From Pantoea endophytica (GTDB lineage Bacteria > Pseudomonadota > Gammaproteobacteria > Enterobacterales > Enterobacteriaceae), in the NCBI RefSeq assembly GCF_002858935.1, contig NZ_PJRT01000033.1, positions 310,001 through 374,000 of the forward strand: DNA of 64,000 nucleotides, written 5' to 3'. The position numbers and the translations under genes are program-made. The notes under the pieces are model-generated. The model worked only from the letters and a program-made list of their open reading frames with translations. It did not search any database and was not told the DNA's origin. Positions 55,113 through 64,000 of this stretch are shown here, one piece after another. How positions within the stretch are numbered: the first letter of the stretch is position 1; the number at the start of each line of letters is the position of its first letter.

Positions 55113-56558
55113 ATGAGTATGCGTAACATTGTTGCCATTGATTTAGGCGCATCCAGCGGGCGCGTGATGCTCGCACAATGGAGTTCAGCGAATCAGCAGA
55201 TCAGCCTGCGCGAAGTGCGTCGCTTCACCAATCAGCGTGTGCGCCGTGCAGATTATGATTGTTGGGATTTGGAGCGACTGGAGCAAGAGATTCGTTTAGG
55301 GCTGGCCCAGCTTGATGATGAAGGCATTGTGCCGGACAGCATTGGCATCGATACCTGGGGCGTTGATTTGGTGTTGCTGGATGCCAACGGTGAACGCGTC
55401 GGCGAGGCGGTAAGTTATCGCGATAAGCGTACAGAAGGGCACATGGCTCAGGCCATTAACGATCTCGGCAAAGGAGCAATCTATCAGCGCACCGGCATTC
55501 AATTCTTGCCGTTCAACACCCTTTATCAACTGCACGCACTGCATCAGCAGCAGCCAGATTGGCAGGAAAAAGTGCAGTATGCGCTGATGATTCCTGACTA
55601 TCTGCACTATCGCCTTACCGGCCAGATGAACTGGGAATACACCAACGCCACCACCACACAACTGCTCAATATTCACAGCGGCGAATGGGACAGCGATTTG
55701 CTTGCGTGGGCTGGCGTGCCGGCTAAGTGGTTCGGCAAACCAACATCGCCAGGTAACACTGTCGGTTACTGGACCAGCGCCAGCGGCAACCACATTCCGG
55801 TGATCGCGGTTGCGACTCACGATACGGCGAGCGCGGTTTTGGCCACACCGTTAATGCAGGATGATGCCGCTTATCTCAGCTCGGGAACCTGGTCACTGAT
55901 GGGGATTGAGAGCTTGCAGCCTTGTGTCAGCACGGCGGCGCTCAATGCCAACGTAACCAATGAAGGTGGAGCAGAAGGCTACCGCGTTCTGAAAAACATT
56001 ATGGGTTTGTGGCTGCTGCAACGTGTCTGCACTGAGCTGCAAATTACCGATCTCTGTTCGCTGATCAAAGACGCCGCAAAAGGGCCCGCCTGTCGTGCGC
56101 TGGTAAACCCCAATCACAGCCGTTTTATCAATCCAGACAGCATGGTTCAGGAGATTCAAAACGCCTGCGCCGAACAGAACATGCCCGTACCGCAGACGCC
56201 GGCTGCGCTGGCTCGCACCATCTTTGACAGTCTGGCCTTGCTCTATCGTCAGGTGATTGGCGAACTCGCCACACTGCGCGCGGCACCGCTGCGTCAACTG
56301 CATGTGGTGGGCGGCGGCAGTCAGAACCCGCTGTTAAATCAATTGTGTGCCGATGCCTGTCAGCTGCCGGTATTGGCGGGGCCGATTGAAGCCTCGACGC
56401 TCGGCAACGTCGGCTGCCAGCTCATTGCTTTGGGCGAACTGCGTGACGTCAGCGATTTACGCCGCTGCATTAGCCAAAACTTCCCGTTAGAAAAATTTGA
56501 ACCGTTGAACAACAGCGCCTTCGCTGCCCATCAGGCACGCTTTGCCGCGCTCAGCTAA
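55113..56558 (+). CDS. rhaB: rhamnulokinase
   Basis: 481 residues, FGGY-type sugar kinase. Phosphorylates L-rhamnulose to rhamnulose-1-phosphate. [21 protein letters not shown] is the phosphate-1 loop; [14 protein letters not shown] the catalytic Asp region; [23 protein letters not shown] the adenosine motif. RBS AGGAAG. First gene of rhaBADM, controlled by RhaS and CRP. Confidence 0.97.
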   Translation: MSMRNIVAIDLGASSGRVMLAQWSSANQQISLREVRRFTNQRVRRADYDCWDLERLEQEIRLGLAQLDDEGIVPDSIGIDTWGVDLVLLDANGERVGEAVSYRDKRTEGHMAQAINDLGKGAIYQRTGIQFLPFNTLYQLHALHQQQPDWQEKVQYALMIPDYLHYRLTGQMNWEYTNATTTQLLNIHSGEWDSDLLAWAGVPAKWFGKPTSPGNTVGYWTSASGNHIPVIAVATHDTASAVLATPLMQDDAAYLSSGTWSLMGIESLQPCVSTAALNANVTNEGGAEGYRVLKNIMGLWLLQRVCTELQITDLCSLIKDAAKGPACRALVNPNHSRFINPDSMVQEIQNACAEQNMPVPQTPAALARTIFDSLALLYRQVIGELATLRAAPLRQLHVVGGGSQNPLLNQLCADACQLPVLAGPIEASTLGNVGCQLIALGELRDVSDLRRCISQNFPLEKFEPLNNSAFAAHQARFAALS

Positions 56559-56577
56559 CCTGCTAAGGAACTTGCAT

Positions 56578-57834
56578 ATGACTAAGCTGATTGAACAGGC
56601 CTTCGAACTGGCCAAACAACGTTACGCCGCCATCGGTGTGGATGTGGAACAGGTAATGGCGCAGCTGGATGGCATTCCGGTCTCGATGCACTGCTGGCAA
56701 GGTGATGACGTGCGCGGCTTCGAAAATCCGAACGGTGAACTGACCGGCGGTATTCAGGCTACCGGCAACTATCCGGGACGTGCACGTAATGCTGATGAGC
56801 TGCGCTCTGATGTTGAAAAAGCGATGTCACTCATTCCGGGTGCTAAACGCCTCAACCTGCATGCGATTTATCTGGAGAGCGATAAGCCGGTTGATCGTGA
56901 TGCGATTGAACCGAAACACTTCAGCAACTGGGTGGAATGGGCCAAAACGCACAAGCTGGGCCTCGATTTTAATCCAAGCTGTTTCTCCCATCCGCTGAGC
57001 GCCGATGGTTTTACGTTGTCACACGCCGACAAAGGGATTCGTCAGTTCTGGATTGAACACTGCAAGGCCAGCCGTCGTATCTCTGCACACTTTGGTGAGC
57101 AACTGGGTACCGCATCCGTCATGAATATCTGGGTGCCGGACGGAATGAAAGATCTCACCGTCGATCGTTTAGGACCGCGTCAACGCCTGGCGAGTGCGCT
57201 TGATGAAGTGATCAGTGAAAAACTCAATCCTGCGCACCACATTGATGCGGTAGAGAGCAAACTGTTTGGCATTGGCGCAGAGAGCTACACCGTGGGTTCC
57301 AATGAATTCTGCCTGGGTTATGCCAGCAGCCGCCAGACCGCGCTGACTCTGGACGCCGGCCACTTCCATCCAACCGAAGTGATTTCCGACAAAATTTCCA
57401 CGGCCATGCTCTATGTGCCGCGCCTGCTGCTGCACGTAAGCCGTCCGGTGCGCTGGGACAGCGATCACGTGGTGATTCTCGACGATGAAACCCAGGCCAT
57501 CGCTACCGAAATCGCACGCCACAAATTGTTCGACAAGGTGCACATCGGTCTCGACTTCTTCGATGCGTCAATCAACCGCATCGCGGCGTGGGTAATTGGG
57601 ACACGCAATGCCAAAAAAGCGCTGCTGCGTGCTCTGCTGGAACCTACCGACCAGTTACGCAAGCTGGAGAGCGAAGGGGATTACACCGGCCGCCTGGCGA
57701 TGCTGGAAGAACAAAAATCGTTGCCATGGCAAGCGGTGTGGGAAGCCTGGTGTCTGCGCCACGATGTCCCTGCTGATGCCAGCTGGCTGAGCGAAGTCCG
57801 TCATTATGAACAACAAACACTGCGTCAACGTTAA
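56578..57834 (+). CDS. rhaA: L-rhamnose isomerase
   Basis: 418 residues from ATG 56578 (AAGGAA upstream, 19 bp after rhaB). Converts L-rhamnose to L-rhamnulose with Mn2+/Zn2+. TIM barrel; metal-site segments [28 protein letters not shown] (Glu), [12 protein letters not shown] and [17 protein letters not shown] HIGLDFFD are in place. Normal length. Confidence 0.97.
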   Translation: MTKLIEQAFELAKQRYAAIGVDVEQVMAQLDGIPVSMHCWQGDDVRGFENPNGELTGGIQATGNYPGRARNADELRSDVEKAMSLIPGAKRLNLHAIYLESDKPVDRDAIEPKHFSNWVEWAKTHKLGLDFNPSCFSHPLSADGFTLSHADKGIRQFWIEHCKASRRISAHFGEQLGTASVMNIWVPDGMKDLTVDRLGPRQRLASALDEVISEKLNPAHHIDAVESKLFGIGAESYTVGSNEFCLGYASSRQTALTLDAGHFHPTEVISDKISTAMLYVPRLLLHVSRPVRWDSDHVVILDDETQAIATEIARHKLFDKVHIGLDFFDASINRIAAWVIGTRNAKKALLRALLEPTDQLRKLESEGDYTGRLAMLEEQKSLPWQAVWEAWCLRHDVPADASWLSEVRHYEQQTLRQR

Positions 57835-57844
57835 GGGACACACC

Positions 57845-58687
57845 ATGCAAAATATCCTCTCTTCCGCTTTTGTTCAGGGAATGGTTAAAGCGACCAGCGA
57901 CATGTGGTTGAAAGGCTGGGATGAGCGTAATGGCGGCAACGTCAGCTTACGTTTACTGCCGGAAGAAGTTAAAGATTTCGCCGGTGATTTCTATGCCGAG
58001 CCGCGCTGTATTGAGCTGACCAAACCTGCTCCAGCGCTGGCCAATGATTGGTTCCTGGTCACCGGATCGGGTAAGTTTTTCCGTAACGTTCAGCTCGACC
58101 CGGCCGACTGTCTGGCGCTGCTGCAGGTGGATGACAAAGGCTTGTCATACAAAATCCATTGGGGTTTGAGTAACGGCGGCCTGCCAACATCAGAGTTGGC
58201 AGCTCACTTCCAGTCGCACAGCGTGCGCAAGCAGGTCTCAAACGGCATTGATCGCGTCATCATGCATTGCCACGCCACCAACTTTATGGCGCTGAGCTAT
58301 GTGGTAAATCTGGATTCCGCACGATTCACACGCCTGTTGTGGGAAGGCAGCACCGAATGTCTGGTGGTGTTCCCGGATGGCGTAGGTATTCTGCCATGGA
58401 TGGTGCCCGGTACCGATGGAATTGGTCAGGCAACGGCAGACGCAATGGCAAATCACAGCATTGTGATGTGGCCGTTCCACGGCATCTTTGGCGCGGGTCC
58501 AAACCTCGACGAGACTTTCGGCCTGATCGATACGGCGGAGAAATCCTCCGAAGTGGTGGTAAAAGCACTGTCAATGGGCGGTATTCGTCAAAGCATCACT
58601 ACTGAGCAGCTGATCGCGCTGGGTGAACGCTTCAACGTTAAGCCGTGGCAAGCCGCGCTGCAGGCGGAGCGCAGCGATGTTGCGTAA
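57845..58687 (+). CDS. rhaD: rhamnulose-1-phosphate aldolase
   Basis: 280 residues (E. coli 274). Class II zinc aldolase splitting rhamnulose-1-phosphate to dihydroxyacetone phosphate and L-lactaldehyde. Zinc ligands His141 and His143 in MHCHATN, with the third His in [15 protein letters not shown] binds phosphate. Start ATG 57845, 10 bp after rhaA; a longer in-frame start overlaps rhaA and is not needed. Confidence 0.97.
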   Translation: MQNILSSAFVQGMVKATSDMWLKGWDERNGGNVSLRLLPEEVKDFAGDFYAEPRCIELTKPAPALANDWFLVTGSGKFFRNVQLDPADCLALLQVDDKGLSYKIHWGLSNGGLPTSELAAHFQSHSVRKQVSNGIDRVIMHCHATNFMALSYVVNLDSARFTRLLWEGSTECLVVFPDGVGILPWMVPGTDGIGQATADAMANHSIVMWPFHGIFGAGPNLDETFGLIDTAEKSSEVVVKALSMGGIRQSITTEQLIALGERFNVKPWQAALQAERSDVA

Positions 58688-58991
58688 AGCCTTTGTGATG
58701 CAGGTGCATGCACACTGCCACGATGAGTATCTGCGCCGCCATACGCCAATTTGGCCGGAACTGGCCGAGACGCTAAAAGCGCATGGTGCGCACAATTACG
58801 CTATCTGGCTGGATGCTGAACGCAATCTGCTGTTTGCCAGCGTGGAAATTGAGTCTGAAGCGCGCTGGGAAGCAGTGGCAAAAACCGAAGTGTGTCAGCG
58901 CTGGTGGGCATCAATGAAGGATTTAATGCCATCGAATCCGGATAACAGTCCGGTGAGCGCGGCGTTAAAACCGATGTTTTTCCTGCCTTAA
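58677..58991 (+). CDS. rhaM: L-rhamnose mutarotase
   Basis: 104 residues, full E. coli length. Interconverts rhamnose anomers so that the isomerase can work. Typical start [22 protein letters not shown], and [23 protein letters not shown] near the end. The ATG at 58677 lies 11 bases inside the end of rhaD in another frame, so translation is coupled. Last gene of the rhaBADM operon. Confidence 0.95.
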   Translation: MLRKAFVMQVHAHCHDEYLRRHTPIWPELAETLKAHGAHNYAIWLDAERNLLFASVEIESEARWEAVAKTEVCQRWWASMKDLMPSNPDNSPVSAALKPMFFLP

Positions 58992-59001
58992 CGCGCGCTC
59001 C

Positions 59002-59064
59002 CCTCAGTATTGGTACTGAGGTAATAATTTTAGGCCGACACGGAAGTCGGCCTGAATTTTATTT
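59002..59064 (+). terminator. tandem terminators after rhaM
   Basis: First hairpin CCTCAGTA-TTGG-TACTGAGG (59002-59021), then TAATAATTTT; second hairpin AGGCCGAC (59032-59039) with GTCGGCCT (59046-59053), followed by GAATTTTATTT. The second runs into the end of comR. Confidence 0.8.
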
Positions 59065-59712
59065 GGTGCTCAATTCACAATATCCCGCCAGAGCGGGCCA
59101 GATTGCCATCTGCGTATCCACGATCTGGTCAAGATCCTCACGATTAGCGCCTTCACGCGCACGCACCGACATTCCCTGCAGTAAACACGCCAGATAGCGG
59201 GCTAACGTTTCACTATTGGCACATTGCGGTAACTCGCCGCGCTGTTGCCGGGTATCAAGAAATGCTTTTAACGCTGATTCCTGAGCGTGATGCTGCTGCG
59301 CCAGCATTTGCGCCACTTCTTCTGAGCCGGAAGAGAGCGCGCTCGAGGTACAAATGAAGAAACAGCCAGCAGGCTTATCACATGCGGTGAAGCATGCGGC
59401 GGTTGCGCGAAAATAGGCTTCAATGGCCGTTTTCACGTCTAAAGCATCATCATTTAGCACGGCGTTGCGTTGCGCGCTGAACGTTTCAATGTATCGCTGC
59501 ATCGCCGCACGGAATAACCCTTCTTTATTTTCAAACTCAGCATAAAGGGTTGGGGCTTTAGCGCCGGTAGCGTTAACCAAATCGGACAGCGAAGTGCCTT
59601 CATAGCCATGCGCCCAGAACAACATCATTGCCTTGTCCAGGGCATCGTTGCGATCAAACACTTTCGGACGGCCGCGCGTTTTCCTGTTCACCACATCGAT
59701 AACTTCGGTCAT
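59059..59712 (-). CDS. comR: TetR family copper-responsive repressor ComR
   Basis: 217 residues. N-terminal helix-turn-helix RGRPKVFDRNDALDKAMMLFWAHGYEGTSLSDLVNATGAKAPTLYAEFENKEGLFRA is almost the ComR sequence; the ligand domain has cysteines (TAACFTACDKPAGC). ComR of E. coli represses bhsA (ycfR) and is released by copper. Here too it is divergent from a bhsA gene. ATG 59712 gives the better start; the longer frame adds four residues. Confidence 0.88.
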   Translation of the reverse strand: MTEVIDVVNRKTRGRPKVFDRNDALDKAMMLFWAHGYEGTSLSDLVNATGAKAPTLYAEFENKEGLFRAAMQRYIETFSAQRNAVLNDDALDVKTAIEAYFRATAACFTACDKPAGCFFICTSSALSSGSEEVAQMLAQQHHAQESALKAFLDTRQQRGELPQCANSETLARYLACLLQGMSVRAREGANREDLDQIVDTQMAIWPALAGYCELSTK

Positions 59713-59745
59713 TGGGCACCTCAAAGCGTAAAATACTCCATTAAA

Positions 59746-59758
59746 TTACCGATCATTA
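59746..59758. promoter_or_regulatory. candidate ComR operator, comR side
   Basis: TTACCGATCATTA, 34 bp upstream of the comR start. Partner 13-mer at 59892-59904 matches 12 of 13 in the opposite orientation. Confidence 0.6.
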
Positions 59759-59891
59759 AATAAATATGCAAGCGCAGCCCGGAATGAGTCTATTCGTCTT
59801 TGCCCGTTTGTGCTTTTTGCTTGCGAAAGCACCCAAATGGATAAGTCAAAAAGGGCTGGGAAGCCCATAATCACGCCACTTCCGATTAAAA

Positions 59892-59904
59892 TAATGATCG
59901 TTAA
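59892..59904. promoter_or_regulatory. candidate ComR operator, bhsA side
   Basis: TAATGATCGTTAA, i.e. TTAACGATCATTA on the other strand, about 103 bp before the bhsA start. Same core GATCATTA as the comR-proximal site. The rest of the 294-bp gap shows promoters but no gene. Confidence 0.6.
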
Positions 59905-60006
59905 TAAAATGATTGACGCGCGGGTCCATTCGGCAGTAGCATTTAATTAACGGTTGTTAACTTAATCGCGACCGACCCCAATTCATCTGTATAAGAGAGC
60001 AAAATT

Positions 60007-60264
60007 ATGAAAAGCATCAAACTGACTTTGGCCGCTGTAGCATTGTCTTCAATCGCGTTTGGTAGCATGGCTGCAGACTTAGTAAACGAAGCGCCGCTGA
60101 ATCAACAACAAATTGGTGTGGTTAGCGCATCAGGTAGCACTAACCTGACATCGCTGGAGAATCAGCTAGCGGAAAAGGCCAGTGCTGCCGGAGCAAAGTC
60201 ATTCCGCATCACTTCGACCTCTGGCAACAACAAGCTAAATGGCACAGCAGTAATTTATAACTAA
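60007..60264 (+). CDS. bhsA: BhsA-like DUF1471 outer-membrane stress protein
   Basis: 85 residues: signal peptide to the AMA-A site at about residue 22, then one DUF1471 module (IGVVSASGSTNLTSLENQLAEKASAAGAKSFRITSTSG, ending GTAVIYN) that matches E. coli BhsA residue by residue in long stretches. BhsA lowers outer-membrane permeability to copper and affects biofilm and stress resistance. Divergent from comR. Related to the modules of YdgH in the same window. Confidence 0.9.
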   Translation: MKSIKLTLAAVALSSIAFGSMAADLVNEAPLNQQQIGVVSASGSTNLTSLENQLAEKASAAGAKSFRITSTSGNNKLNGTAVIYN

Positions 60265-60308
60265 GAGAATTGAGCGGAGGGCAATTAAGCATTCCGCAGG
60301 AAGTGAAC

Positions 60309-60345
60309 AAAAGGCTTCAGAAGATAACCTTCTGAAGCCTTTTTT
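60309..60345. terminator. bidirectional terminator between bhsA and sotB
   Basis: Fifteen-pair perfect hairpin (60309-60323 with 60329-60343, loop of five) with T at its plus-strand end and A at its start. It serves bhsA on plus and, with a weaker tail, sotB on minus. Confidence 0.9.
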
Positions 60346-60346
60346 C

Positions 60347-61531
60347 TTATCCGTTAGAACGCAGCTGTGGATAGCGGCGGAAGATAGCGATACACCAGAA
60401 CAGTGCGGCAAGGCCAATAATGCCGCCGACGTTACCGACATCCGACATTTGCATATGCAAACTGACCTGATTACCCAGTAGCGCACCCGCGCCGATACCG
60501 ATGTTGTAGATACCCGAGAACAGCGACATCGCGACGTCGGTGGCATCCGGTGCCAGCGCCAAAACGCGCACCTGCATCGCCAGACCAATCATCATCATTG
60601 CCATGCCCCAAACGATGCACAGCACGGTGATTGCAGCGGGACGTACAGCAGCAAACACCAGCAAGCCCATGCTTAGCGTGATCATCGCAATCGCGGCGAT
60701 CAGCATCGCAGAAGGGAATCTATTGCCCAGCGTACTAAACAGCACGCTGCCGAGAATGCCCGCTGATCCAAACAGCAGTAACAGCAGCGTGGTGAAATTA
60801 TCATCGGCATTAGCCACCACCTGCATAAACGGTTCGATGTAGCTGTAAGCGGTGTAATGCGCCGTCACCACCACGGTAACCAGAACGTACATTGCCACCA
60901 GCGCCGGACGGCGGAATAGCATCGGAACGCTGCTCAGTGAACCCGTGTGCTCGCTCGGCAGACGCGGCAGTATGCGCATCAGCAAAATCAGCAATACCAA
61001 AGCAGACAAGCCGATCATGCCAAAAGTAGTGCGCCAGCCAAGATATTGACCGACGATACGCCCAATCGGCACGCCCAGCACCATCGCCAGCGCGGTACCG
61101 GTTGCCAGCATACTCAACGCCTGAGTTTTCTTGCCTGCAGGCGCCACGCGAATGGCCAGCGAAGCGGTAATTGACCAGAACACGGCGTGCGCTAAGGCAA
61201 TACCGATGCGCGAGATAACCAGTGAGGTGAAATCCCATGCCAAAGACGAGAGCACATGGCTGGCAACAAACACGATGAACAACACGGCCAATAGCAGGCG
61301 ACGCTCAATATTGCGCGTTAACAGCATCAGCGGCAGCGACAATAGCGCGACAACCCACGCGTAGATGGTCAGCATAATGCCAACATCGGCAGTCTTCATG
61401 TCATAGCTGGCGGCGATATCCGACAGCAGACCGACAGGCACGAATTCTGTGGTGTTAAAGACAAAAGCAGCAATAGCCAGCAGTACAACGCGTAGCCAGG
61501 CCGTTTTACGGGAAACAGTAGTAGATTGCAT
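60347..61531 (-). CDS. sotB: sugar efflux transporter SotB
   Basis: 394 residues from ATG 61531; the longer frame adds a non-conserved leader. MFS with 12 helices; [39 protein letters not shown] and [23 protein letters not shown] match E. coli SotB/YdeA, which exports arabinose and other sugars or derivatives. Confidence 0.93.
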   Translation of the reverse strand: MQSTTVSRKTAWLRVVLLAIAAFVFNTTEFVPVGLLSDIAASYDMKTADVGIMLTIYAWVVALLSLPLMLLTRNIERRLLLAVLFIVFVASHVLSSLAWDFTSLVISRIGIALAHAVFWSITASLAIRVAPAGKKTQALSMLATGTALAMVLGVPIGRIVGQYLGWRTTFGMIGLSALVLLILLMRILPRLPSEHTGSLSSVPMLFRRPALVAMYVLVTVVVTAHYTAYSYIEPFMQVVANADDNFTTLLLLLFGSAGILGSVLFSTLGNRFPSAMLIAAIAMITLSMGLLVFAAVRPAAITVLCIVWGMAMMMIGLAMQVRVLALAPDATDVAMSLFSGIYNIGIGAGALLGNQVSLHMQMSDVGNVGGIIGLAALFWCIAIFRRYPQLRSNG

Positions 61532-61895
61532 GGAGTTCAAATCAGTCAGACGGCAAATGAAAGGGCAAAAAGCACCCCAGAAAGTGACCGGAGTCACAAA
61601 TTGCCGCTATTGTGGAGCATTAATGAGCGGAGGGAAACCGTTTGTCGGGCTTTTATTACTGAATATTTTTTATCAAGAGTGGCGTAATTAATAGCCTGAG
61701 GTTTTTACGCTTTCTGTCATCAATACGAGAGCGAGCAAGATTAACAACGGGGTGAAAGAAGCAACTGGACCTGACACCACTTTGAGCGCCTTAAGGTCCA
61801 GTTATTATTACACTTAAATTTATAGTTATTATGAAACGCCGCAGTGCTGCTTAACAAAAGAGTTAGGTCTGCTGACCACTCTCACATCATGATTA
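61532..61895. other. 364-bp gap upstream of sotB
   Basis: No gene seen. It contains a ten-pair perfect inverted repeat AACTGGACCT (61763-61772) with AGGTCCAGTT (61794-61803), a 21-nt loop, followed by ATTATTA, which could end a minus- or plus-strand transcript. The sotB promoter should lie in the AT-rich 61640-61700 part. Confidence 0.5.
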
Positions 61896-62153
61896 TCAGA
61901 GTCGCACCATGTGTTTTAGTGCCACACTATTTTGAGTCGTCATGTTTTTTTTTAATCCCACCGGACAGCAGTGCTCGCAGCCCAGCGCGCTGGCATAAAA
62001 TTTACGCGCTTGCTGAATGGCGGCATTTGGCGTGTAGAAAGTCCCAAGGAAACGGCGTGCCTCATCGGCGGGTAGGTACGGGCATCCCGTTGCGTGTACT
62101 ACATGGTTGTCGTTATAGCCGGCATGCTTATCGACGTAATAATAGAGTCCCAT
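61896..62153 (-). CDS. hypothetical protein, 85 aa, Ada-like cysteine pattern
   Basis: Not a family I can name. Starts at ATG 62153 with GAGGAC upstream. Contains VVHATGCPYLPADE (His20, Cys24) and GCEHCC (Cys59, Cys62, Cys63) with an AAIQQARKFYASA helix between, the spacing used by Ada-type and related short zinc motifs (H-x3-C-x2-LP ... C-x2-C). A single small metal-binding fold is plausible. The C-terminal 20 residues look disordered. No operon partner. Confidence 0.6.
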   Translation of the reverse strand: MGLYYYVDKHAGYNDNHVVHATGCPYLPADEARRFLGTFYTPNAAIQQARKFYASALGCEHCCPVGLKKNMTTQNSVALKHMVRL

Positions 62154-62283
62154 CTATCGTCCTCATTGCTGTGAAATAATAAAAGTCTAACTATTGTTGG
62201 AATGGAATGAATTATAGCGACGAATGGCCGTTTTGTTTTATCTGGGACTGTGAGATCACCGGATGGCGTGGACTTGATGAGAG

Positions 62284-62305
62284 AACGGGGCGCATTAGCC
62301 CCGTT
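62284..62305. terminator. hairpin after ynfM
   Basis: Eight perfect pairs AACGGGGC (62284-62291) and GCCCCGTT (62298-62305), loop of six, 17 bp after the ynfM stop. Poor T tract on the minus strand. Confidence 0.55.
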
Positions 62306-62321
62306 TAACAGATGAAAGGTA

Positions 62322-63578
62322 TTACAGTTTCCGGCACTGCAATCGCCAGCCGACCAGCAAAGCCATTAATAATAGCAAGCTAATGAATGCCGTAACGCCC
62401 ATCCAGCCATAGCTGTGCCAGAACACGCCGCCCAATGTACCCGCCACGCTGGATCCAACGTAATAGCTAAACAGATAGAGTGACGATGCCTGGCCTTTAG
62501 CCCGACGCGCACGCGGGCCAATCCAGCCGCTGGCAACAGAGTGCGCCGCAAAAAATCCGGCGGTGAACAACATCATGCCGGGTAAAATCAGCCACAATGA
62601 GTTAAACGCCGTCAGCAGCAATCCCGTCAGCATAATCGCAGTTGCGCCAATCATCACCGGACCGCGTCCAAAGCGGCTGGTCATCGCGCCGGCTTTCGGT
62701 GAACTCCAGGAGCCGGTCAGATAGACCACCGACAGCAATCCCACCACCGCCTGGCTCAGCGACCAGGGCGCACTCAGCAGGCGATAGCCGATGTAGTTGA
62801 ACAGCGTGACGAACGCGCCCATCAGCAGGAAGCCCTCAGCGAACAGCAGCGGTAATCCTTTATCGCGCCAGTGCAAACGGAAGTTGATCAGCAAACTACG
62901 CGGACGCAGCGAAGCTGGACGGAAATGACGCGACGCAGGCAGGATTTTCCAAAACATCAGCGCGCCCGCCAACGCGAAACAGCCAATCACGCCCACCGCA
63001 ACGCGCCACGAGAAGAAATCGGTCAATACGCCCGTCAACAGGCGTCCGCTCATGCCGCCAATCGAGTTACCGCTGATGTACAGCCCCATGGAAAAGGCGA
63101 TAACGCGTGGATGAATCTCTTCACTCAGATAGGTCATGCCAACCGCCGCAACCCCGCTCAGCGATAAGCCAATCAGCGCGCGCATCAGCAAAATCCCCTG
63201 CCAACTGCTCATGGTGGCGGAAATCAAGGTACAGATAGCCGCGAGCAACAGCGCGGTAACCATCACCGATTTACGCCCAATCGCATCCGACAGCGGCCCG
63301 GTAAACAGCAATCCCAATGCCATTAAGCCGGTCGATAGCGAGAGAGAAATACTGCTTTGCGCTGGAGAAACGCCAAACTGTTGCGATAACACCGGCAAAA
63401 TGGGCTGCACGCAATACAGCAGGGCGAAAGTGGCAAGACCGGCAGAGAACAGCGCCAGCGTCACGCGCATAAACTGCGGCGATCCGCGTTCAATCCATTC
63501 TGAAGGGGTTGCAGCTGGAACAGGCTTTACGGACAACTCGTCTTCATCGAGTATCACCGCCTGAGAAGAGCGACTCAC
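62322..63578 (-). CDS. ynfM: MFS transporter YnfM
   Basis: 418 residues from a GTG at 63578 with CGAGGA upstream; an earlier TTG at 63599 is in frame but lacks a site. Twelve helices; RGSPQFMRVTLALFSAGLATFALLYCVQPILPVLS and RRAKGQASSLYLFSYYVGSSVAGTLGG match E. coli YnfM, an arabinose-efflux-type permease of unknown substrate. Divergent from a LysR gene as in E. coli. Confidence 0.93.
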   Translation of the reverse strand: MSRSSQAVILDEDELSVKPVPAATPSEWIERGSPQFMRVTLALFSAGLATFALLYCVQPILPVLSQQFGVSPAQSSISLSLSTGLMALGLLFTGPLSDAIGRKSVMVTALLLAAICTLISATMSSWQGILLMRALIGLSLSGVAAVGMTYLSEEIHPRVIAFSMGLYISGNSIGGMSGRLLTGVLTDFFSWRVAVGVIGCFALAGALMFWKILPASRHFRPASLRPRSLLINFRLHWRDKGLPLLFAEGFLLMGAFVTLFNYIGYRLLSAPWSLSQAVVGLLSVVYLTGSWSSPKAGAMTSRFGRGPVMIGATAIMLTGLLLTAFNSLWLILPGMMLFTAGFFAAHSVASGWIGPRARRAKGQASSLYLFSYYVGSSVAGTLGGVFWHSYGWMGVTAFISLLLLMALLVGWRLQCRKL

Positions 63579-63672
63579 GGAACATCCTCGTTTGAACAAT
63601 CATGCCGTTACTGTAGGAAAGGGCGAATAGGTTGTACAATATATTAATAATCTCAAATGAGACGTTTAAAAT

Positions 63673-64000
63673 ATGAATGTTGAGTTGCGTCATTTACGCT
63701 ATTTCGTTGCCGTCGCGGAGGAACTGCATTTTGGCCGCGCCGCGCAGCGCCTGAATATTTCGCAACCGCCGCTAAGCCAGCAGATTCAGCAGCTGGAGCA
63801 GGAAATTGGCGCGCAGCTGTTTACCCGCACCAATCGCAGCGTACAGATCACGCCCGCCGGCGCACTGTTTTTGCAGGATGCGCGTGCCATTTTGTTACAG
63901 GTCGAGCAGGCCGCCCGCCGCGCCGCACGCGTGCATAGCGGGCAGGAGGGCGAGTTGCGCATCGGCTTTACCTCCTCAGCGCCGTTTACCGGTCTGGTTT
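63673..64000 (+). CDS. ynfL: LysR family regulator YnfL, N-terminal part
   Basis: 109 residues before the window edge. Helix-turn-helix MNVELRHLRYFVAVAEELHFGRAAQRLNISQPPLSQQIQQLEQEIGAQLFTRTNR is the BenM/YnfL branch; the effector domain begins at ELRIGFTSSAPFT. Divergent from ynfM, which it may regulate. Short intergenic (94 bp) with AT-rich promoters. Confidence 0.9.
   Translation, partial: MNVELRHLRYFVAVAEELHFGRAAQRLNISQPPLSQQIQQLEQEIGAQLFTRTNRSVQITPAGALFLQDARAILLQVEQAARRAARVHSGQEGELRIGFTSSAPFTGLV

Noticed and set aside
61763..61803. Ten-pair inverted repeat upstream of sotB as an insertion-sequence remnant
   Set aside because: No transposase fragment or target duplication nearby; kept only as a hairpin in a non-coding gap.

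Overview
The window looks like a chromosomal segment of a gammaproteobacterium of the order Enterobacterales, most likely Erwiniaceae (Pantoea or Erwinia type). The proteins resemble enterobacterial families closely, and several blocks keep the order seen around the replication terminus half of the Escherichia coli map: nifJ(ydbK)-ydbJ-ldhA-ydbH-ynbE-ydbL, azoR-hrpA, ydgD-ydgU-asr, rstAB, ydgI, ydgH-pntAB, uspE-fnr-smrA, and sotB and ynfM-ynfL further right. The genus is an inference from gene content. I see no tRNA, rRNA, CRISPR array, prophage or insertion sequence.

Layout. 1-12.4 kb: truncated nifJ, an MgtC/SapB membrane protein, a DUF333 lipoprotein, fermentative lactate dehydrogenase, the YdbH-YnbE-YdbL envelope module, a metabolite symporter, an SDR-like protein, a GNAT acetyltransferase and azoR. 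12.4-25 kb: hrpA, the acid-shock block (asr, the tiny ydgU, the protease ydgD), an M32 carboxypeptidase that appears to be the third gene of the rstA-rstB operon, an unknown protein, ydgI and ydgH. 25-31 kb: pntAB transhydrogenase, uspE, fnr, smrA. 31-40 kb: a LysR/MFS/HglS (2-oxoadipate) group, DoxX, a carboxylesterase and a chemoreceptor with a sigma-28 type promoter. 40-49 kb: LysR-controlled nitrogen and peptide genes (aminotransferase, two orphan binding proteins, peptidase T, an M20 peptidase coupled to an MFS carrier). 49.6-59 kb: a full L-rhamnose module (rhaT, rhaR, rhaS, rhaB, rhaA, rhaD, rhaM) with aldA beside it, so rhamnose can be taken to dihydroxyacetone phosphate plus L-lactate. 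59-64 kb: a comR-bhsA divergent pair, sotB, a small cysteine protein, ynfM and the start of ynfL.

Regulation visible in sequence: an RstA-type box before asr, an FNR-type dyad before fnr, CRP- and RhaS-like sites before rhaB, three LysR-type T-N11-A dyads, and a pair of near-identical 13-mers between comR and bhsA.

The most unusual object is the 596-bp gap between two convergent genes at 49020-49615. It is bracketed by 34-nt inverted repeats and holds a nested set of long-range complementary segments, several local hairpins and one crossing complementary pair. It reads like a large structured RNA or a non-coding mobile element rather than a gene. The same 34-nt repeats occur as an inverted pair at 42129-42295 around a different, short palindromic payload, and part of that payload recurs after hrpA.
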